Source: Christensenella sp. UBA7102 (GTDB taxonomy: Bacteria; Bacillota; Clostridia; Christensenellales; UBA1750). From it: a stretch of 28,670 nucleotides of DNA. The stretch is from positions 14,220 to 42,889 of the forward strand of contig DKYK01000077.1 of NCBI GenBank assembly GCA_002492415.1, written 5' to 3'. The notes under the pieces were generated by a model, which worked only from the letters and a program-made list of their open reading frames with translations, did no database searches and was not told where the DNA came from. The position numbers and the translations under genes are program-made. Every line of letters starts with the position of its first letter. Positions within the stretch are counted from its first letter, which is position 1. Below are positions 25,331 to 28,670 of the stretch, piece by piece.

Positions 25331-25383
25331 ACGGCGATTTGCTTCCCCGCTCAAGGATTGCAAGCGCCCTGCGCGCCTTTTTG
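25321..25383 (+). terminator. Leader terminator (attenuator) between purF and amt-PII
   Basis: AAAGGCGTGCACGGCG (25321-25336) pairs with CGCCCTGCGCGCCTTT (25365-25380) at 15 of 16 positions, counting one G-U pair. TTG follows, giving a run of five T. It lies 46 nt before the transporter start codon. Confidence 0.85.
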
Positions 25384-25428
25384 TATGCAATATCTTCCCA
25401 ATGGGAATGGACGAAAGGATGGATTTTC

Positions 25429-27168
25429 ATGGAAGCGAATTCGATCGTATTCAGCGTCTGGTTTCTGATCGGCGCGGCGCTCGTGTTCTGGATGCAGGCC
25501 GGCTTTGCGATGGTTGAAGCGGGCTTTACCCGCATCAAGAACACCGGCAATATCATCATGAAGAACCTGATGGACTTCTGCATCGGCACCGTGGTGTTTA
25601 TCATCATTGGCTTCGGCCTGCTGCTGGGCGAAGACCTGTTCGGCTTCATTGGCAAGCCGGGTCTGGACATCTTCACGGCCTATGAGAACTTTGACTGGTC
25701 TAACTTCGTGTTCAATCTCGTGTTCTGCGCCACCACCGCCACCATCGTCTCCGGCGCGATGGCGGAGCGCACCAAGTTCCTGTCTTACTGCATCTATTCT
25801 GCGGTCATCTCCGCGCTGATCTATCCCATCGAGGCGCACTGGATCTGGGGCGGCGGCTGGCTGGCGCAGCTGGGCTTCCACGACTTTGCCGGATCCTGCG
25901 CGATCCACATGGTGGGCGGCATCTCCGCGCTCATCGGCGCGAAGATCCTCGGGCCGAGAATCGGTAAGTTCAAGAAGGATGATAAGGGCAAGGTCGTCAA
26001 AGTCAACGCCTTTCCCGGGCACAGCGTTGCGCTGGGCGCGCTGGGCGTGTTCATCCTATGGCTGGGCTGGTACGGCTTTAACGGCGCCGCCGCGCAGACC
26101 GTAGAAGAACTGGGTTCCATTTTCCTGACCACAACCGTCGCCCCCGCCATCGCCACCGTGGTGTGCATGGTCTTTACCTGGGTCAAGTATGGAAAGCCCG
26201 ACGTATCCATGTGCCTGAACGCCTCGCTGGCCGGTCTTGTGGCCATTACGGCCGGCTGCGACGTGACCGACTGCCTGGGCGCGACGGTCATCGGCGCGGT
26301 TTCCGGCGTGCTGGTGGTGTTCGGCGTGTGGCTGCTGGATCACGTGCTGCACATCGACGACCCTGTCGGCGCGGTCGCGGTGCATTGCCTCAACGGCATC
26401 TGGGGAACGTTGGCCGTCGGCCTGTTTGCTACCGACGCCGCCCCCGCCTTTGCGCGCCAGCTTGAGTCCGGCGCCATCCAGTATACCGGCCTGTTCTACG
26501 GCGGCGGCCTTGCGCAGCTGGGCCTGCAGGCGCTGGGCTTTGTATCCGTAGCCGCCTGGACGGCCGTCACCATCACCGTCACCTTCCTGGTCATCAAGGC
26601 GATCATCGGCCTGCGCGTCAGCCGCGAAGAAGAAATCGGCGGCCTGGACATCACCGAGCACGGTCTGCCCAGCGCCTATGCGGGCTTCGCGCTGCTGCCG
26701 GAGACGATTGACGACGGCGAATCCGTGGCCGTCGCAGGGGAGGTCCCCGTGGCCGAGGCCGTGGAAGTCAGGTCCATGCCCGCTTACGAGAGCCCGGTCC
26801 GCACAGACGGCGTGAAGCTGACCAAGATCGAGATCATCTGCAAGGAGGCCCGGCTGGAGAGCCTGAAGAACGCCATGATGAACATCGGCATCACCGGCAT
26901 GACGGTGTCCCACGTGCTGGGCTGCGGCATGCAGAAGGGCGCGACGGAGTACTACCGCGGCGTCCAGATCGAGCCCAGCCTGCTGCCCAAGGTGCAGGTG
27001 GACATCGTGGTGAGCAAGGTGCCCGTTCGCACGGTGATCGAAACTGCAAAGCACGTGCTCTACACCGGTCATATCGGCGACGGAAAGATCTTCGTCTACG
27101 ACGTGGAAAACGTCATCAAGGTGCGCACCGGCCAGGAGGGCTACGACGCGCTGCAGGACGTCGAATAA
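25429..27168 (+). CDS. amt: Ammonium transporter with fused C-terminal PII domain
   Basis: 579 residues from the ATG at 25429 (AAAGGA 9 nt upstream); an earlier in-frame start at 25297 would translate the attenuator. Residues 1 to about 420 form the Amt channel: FWMQAGFAMVEAGFTR, GAMAERTKFLSY, HWIWGGGWLAQLGFHDFAGS, HMVGGISALIGA, LWLGWYGFNG and AVHCLNGIWGTLAVGLFA carry the conserved Trp, His and Asp of the ammonium path. After a linker, residues from about 462 are a full PII protein: KLTKIEIICKEARLESLK, MQKGATEYYRGVQ (T-loop with the modifiable Tyr) and TGHIGDGKIFVY. ATP and 2-oxoglutarate residues such as Gln in QKG and the LLPK lysine are present. It imports ammonium and can be blocked in cis by its own PII. 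It sits behind glnN and purF with an attenuator between. Confidence 0.95.
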   Translation: MEANSIVFSVWFLIGAALVFWMQAGFAMVEAGFTRIKNTGNIIMKNLMDFCIGTVVFIIIGFGLLLGEDLFGFIGKPGLDIFTAYENFDWSNFVFNLVFCATTATIVSGAMAERTKFLSYCIYSAVISALIYPIEAHWIWGGGWLAQLGFHDFAGSCAIHMVGGISALIGAKILGPRIGKFKKDDKGKVVKVNAFPGHSVALGALGVFILWLGWYGFNGAAAQTVEELGSIFLTTTVAPAIATVVCMVFTWVKYGKPDVSMCLNASLAGLVAITAGCDVTDCLGATVIGAVSGVLVVFGVWLLDHVLHIDDPVGAVAVHCLNGIWGTLAVGLFATDAAPAFARQLESGAIQYTGLFYGGGLAQLGLQALGFVSVAAWTAVTITVTFLVIKAIIGLRVSREEEIGGLDITEHGLPSAYAGFALLPETIDDGESVAVAGEVPVAEAVEVRSMPAYESPVRTDGVKLTKIEIICKEARLESLKNAMMNIGITGMTVSHVLGCGMQKGATEYYRGVQIEPSLLPKVQVDIVVSKVPVRTVIETAKHVLYTGHIGDGKIFVYDVENVIKVRTGQEGYDALQDVE

Positions 27169-27238
27169 TTCCCAGTCATTCAAGTTTGGGAGTTCATAAC
27201 GCGGGCTCCCAGAATTCTCCTTCCTAAATCACACACGG

Positions 27239-27271
27239 AAAGGGCCGCCCCGCCAAACGGGTGGCCTTTTT
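27239..27271 (+). terminator. Terminator after amt-PII
   Basis: AAAGG, one bulged G, CCGCCC (27239-27250), an 8-nt loop, GGGTGGCC (27259-27266) and TTTTT. A second hairpin, TGGGAG/CTCCCA, precedes it at about 27187-27211. The rest of the 27169-27404 gap has no recognisable gene. Confidence 0.8.
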
Positions 27272-27404
27272 CGCGCGCGGCGCCCCAGTCGGCAGGAAAG
27301 CGCGGGGCGGAACGGGAATTTCTCTTTGCGCATCTTCCGAACGGTCGAAATGTGCGCGGCAAAACGGACAATGCGGATGCATGCCGCCGAATGGAGGAAT
27401 CGTC

Positions 27405-28082
27405 ATGACCCATACCTTTGAGAACTCGTCCCCTGTGCTCTCTTCGGAGCAGCACAGTATCCTGCAGCGCTTCCTCGAGGACAATCCAGTGCTCGCGCCG
27501 CTCCGGGAGGAGCTGCTCACCGCCTATGCGCTGCTGTACGAGACTTACGCGGAGGGCGGCAAGCTGCTGCTCTGCGGCAACGGCGGCAGCGCCGCGGACG
27601 CCGAACACATCGTGGGCGAGCTGATGAAAGGCTTTCTCAAAAAGCGTCCCCTCGATGCCGAGGCGCGCGCTCTGCTCGACGATACGCCCGAGTTGCCGGC
27701 TGGCTTTGCGGATCGGCTGCAGGGCGCGCTGCCCGCGCTGGCGCTGAACACCCACGGCGCGCTGCTTTCCGCCTATGCCAACGACGTGGACGCCTCCATG
27801 GTCTACGCCCAGCAGGTCTGGGCGCTGGGACAGGGCGCAGACGCGCTTCTCGCCCTGTCCACCTCGGGAAATTCCCGCAACGTAGTCAACGCCGTGCATG
27901 TTGCGCGCGCAAAGGGCCTGCGCACGCTGGCCATCACCGGGCAGAGGGAGAGCGCGCTGTCCGCGCTGTGCGACGTGACGCTGCGCATGCCCGCGTGCGA
28001 GACCTACCGCGTGCAGGAGTATACGCTGCCCGTCTACCATGCGCTCTGCGCGCTGATTGAGACCGCGTTCTTTGCGGAATAG
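27405..28082 (+). CDS. SIS-domain sugar isomerase, phosphoheptose isomerase (GmhA)-like
   Basis: 225 residues from the ATG at 27405, with GGAGGAA upstream; a longer frame to 27261 overlaps the terminator and is rejected. The sugar-phosphate motif LLLCGNGGSAADAEHIVGEL at about 49-68 is typical of GmhA/DiaA. LALSTSGNSRNVVNAV near 150 is the second conserved strand-loop. An insert of about 35 residues after KKRPLDAEARALLDD makes it longer than classical GmhA (about 190). GmhA converts sedoheptulose 7-phosphate to D-glycero-D-manno-heptose 7-phosphate. No other heptose genes are nearby, so another ketose phosphate substrate or a regulatory role is possible. It stands alone after a terminator. Confidence 0.8.
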   Translation: MTHTFENSSPVLSSEQHSILQRFLEDNPVLAPLREELLTAYALLYETYAEGGKLLLCGNGGSAADAEHIVGELMKGFLKKRPLDAEARALLDDTPELPAGFADRLQGALPALALNTHGALLSAYANDVDASMVYAQQVWALGQGADALLALSTSGNSRNVVNAVHVARAKGLRTLAITGQRESALSALCDVTLRMPACETYRVQEYTLPVYHALCALIETAFFAE

Positions 28083-28169
28083 TGCAATAAACTGCGCTGA
28101 AAAGAGGTGCGGTGAGCAATGATTCCGCTCTCGATCTGCCGCTGCCAAATGGAAAGAAAAAATAACTTC

Positions 28170-28198
28170 TTGTAGGAGACATGAATCCCTGATATAAT
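28170..28198 (+). promoter_or_regulatory. Extended -10 promoter for the SPKTG protein gene
   Basis: TTGTAG (28170-28175), a 17-nt spacer, and TATAAT (28193-28198) preceded by TGA, an extended -10 element. The predicted start is about 55 nt before the coding start. Confidence 0.65.
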
Positions 28199-28261
28199 CA
28201 TTCAAAGGAAATCCTTGTACTGTTTTTTGACGGAAGTGTTTTGAACTGAAGGGAGAGACAT

Positions 28262-28600
28262 ATGATGAAGAAAAAGACGAGACTTCTGTGCATGGCACTG
28301 GTTGCGCTGCTGCTGTGGGCGCTCCCCGTGGTAGCATATGCGGACAACGAAGGCAATTATGAATCCCCGCAGGTCACCCCGCCCGATACGCAGCAGCCCG
28401 CACCCACCAGCTCCAGCATCATTTACTATCCGGATTACTCGGAAAAACCCGCGCCCACGCCTACCGCAGAGCCCCTGCAGGTGGAATACGCCTCGCCCAA
28501 GACGGGTCAGGGCGGCAGCACCACGGCCGTAGTGGCGGTGTTCGCGCTGGCGCTGTGTGCAACGGTTGTGTTCGGCCGCCGTGCGATTCGCAGCAAGTAA
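28262..28600 (+). CDS. Small cell-wall anchored protein with SPKTG sorting signal
   Basis: 112 residues; AAGGGAG lies 6 nt before the ATG at 28262 (an adjacent ATG at 28265 is equally possible). The N-terminus is a signal peptide (MKKKTR, hydrophobic LLCMALVALLLWALPVV, cleavage likely after AYA). The mature part is short, extended and rich in Pro, Thr, Ser and Tyr. SPKTG near residue 81 is followed by a hydrophobic stretch (TTAVVAVFALALCATVVF) and the basic tail GRRAIRSK, the full layout of a sortase signal. (S/P)PxTG variants are the class B sortase signals known from Clostridioides difficile. No sortase gene is in the window. The exposed part has no recognised domain and may be a spacer or adhesive stalk. 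Confidence 0.78.
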   Translation: MMKKKTRLLCMALVALLLWALPVVAYADNEGNYESPQVTPPDTQQPAPTSSSIIYYPDYSEKPAPTPTAEPLQVEYASPKTGQGGSTTAVVAVFALALCATVVFGRRAIRSK

Positions 28601-28615
28601 AGAAATTCTTAACTG

Positions 28616-28646
28616 CAAAAATTCGCGTACAGCAAAGCTGTGCGCG
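28616..28646 (-). terminator. Hairpin at window end, possible terminator of a leftward gene
   Basis: CGCGTACAGC (28624-28633), loop AAA, GCTGTGCGCG (28637-28646): 10 bp with one G-U pair. Only the leftward strand has a U-tract (TTTTT), so it may end a leftward gene beyond the window. Confidence 0.45.
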
Positions 28647-28670
28647 ACAGACTGTCAAAAAACGAGAAAG

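Noticed and set aside
28119..28175. 18-codon ORF (ATG at 28119) between the SIS gene and the SPKTG gene
   Set aside because: Only a weak GAGGTG site at poor spacing, and the stop overlaps the next promoter; nothing supports translation.

Overview
The window reads as chromosomal DNA from a GC-rich anaerobic Firmicute of the class Clostridia. The signs are dense short-spaced genes with AGGAGG-type ribosome sites, strong TTGACA/TATAAT promoters, a hydroxyacyl-CoA dehydratase activase, LL-diaminopimelate aminotransferase, a type III glutamine synthetase, a Bacillus-type iron-sulfur PurF, a DUF1540 mini-protein and a sortase substrate with an SPKTG signal. The genus cannot be fixed from sequence alone. 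No tRNA, rRNA, CRISPR array or insertion sequence was seen.

Layout. (a) 1-2972: a two-gene hydroxyacyl-CoA dehydratase activase system, the first gene cut by the window edge. (b) 2973-3434: a terminator, a consensus promoter and a structured RNA of about 220 nt with its own terminator. (c) 3435-7360, rightward: sugar-phosphate isomerase-like protein, membrane-anchored VanY-type carboxypeptidase, aldo/keto reductase, PAT-like acetyltransferase, a 61-residue orphan and a DUF1540 protein. (d) 7424-9688, leftward: DUF523 protein, flavin split-barrel protein, AAC(3)-like acetyltransferase and hotdog thioesterase. (e) 9805-12641, leftward: dapL and pyrG. (f) 12693-19623, leftward: a nitrogen cluster with an ANTAR regulator, a divergent glutamine synthetase homologue, and a glutamate synthase split into separate amidotransferase, FMN, GXGXG, ferredoxin and FAD-oxidoreductase proteins. 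(g) 19919-21517, leftward: a membrane protein and a secreted protein, both unrecognised. (h) 21784-27168, rightward: glnN, purF and an ammonium transporter fused to a PII domain. (i) 27405-28600: a SIS-domain sugar isomerase and a small SPKTG surface protein.

Main observation. Three leaders (split glutamate synthase operon, glnN, amt-PII) share one architecture. Each has a short hairpin with a hexaloop AAAGAC, AAAGGG or AAAGGC, with A at loop position 1 and G at position 4, as in ANTAR-protein targets. In each, the hexaloop plus the 3' half of the hairpin is also the 5' arm of a strong intrinsic terminator. The ANTAR protein in the window is the obvious candidate ligand, and its receiver domain lacks the phospho-acceptor aspartate. 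The picture is a local nitrogen regulon: PII-fused ammonium uptake, two glutamine synthetase homologues, a split glutamate synthase and glutamine-consuming PurF, controlled by transcription antitermination. Only one hairpin per leader was found, while the described ANTAR target has two.
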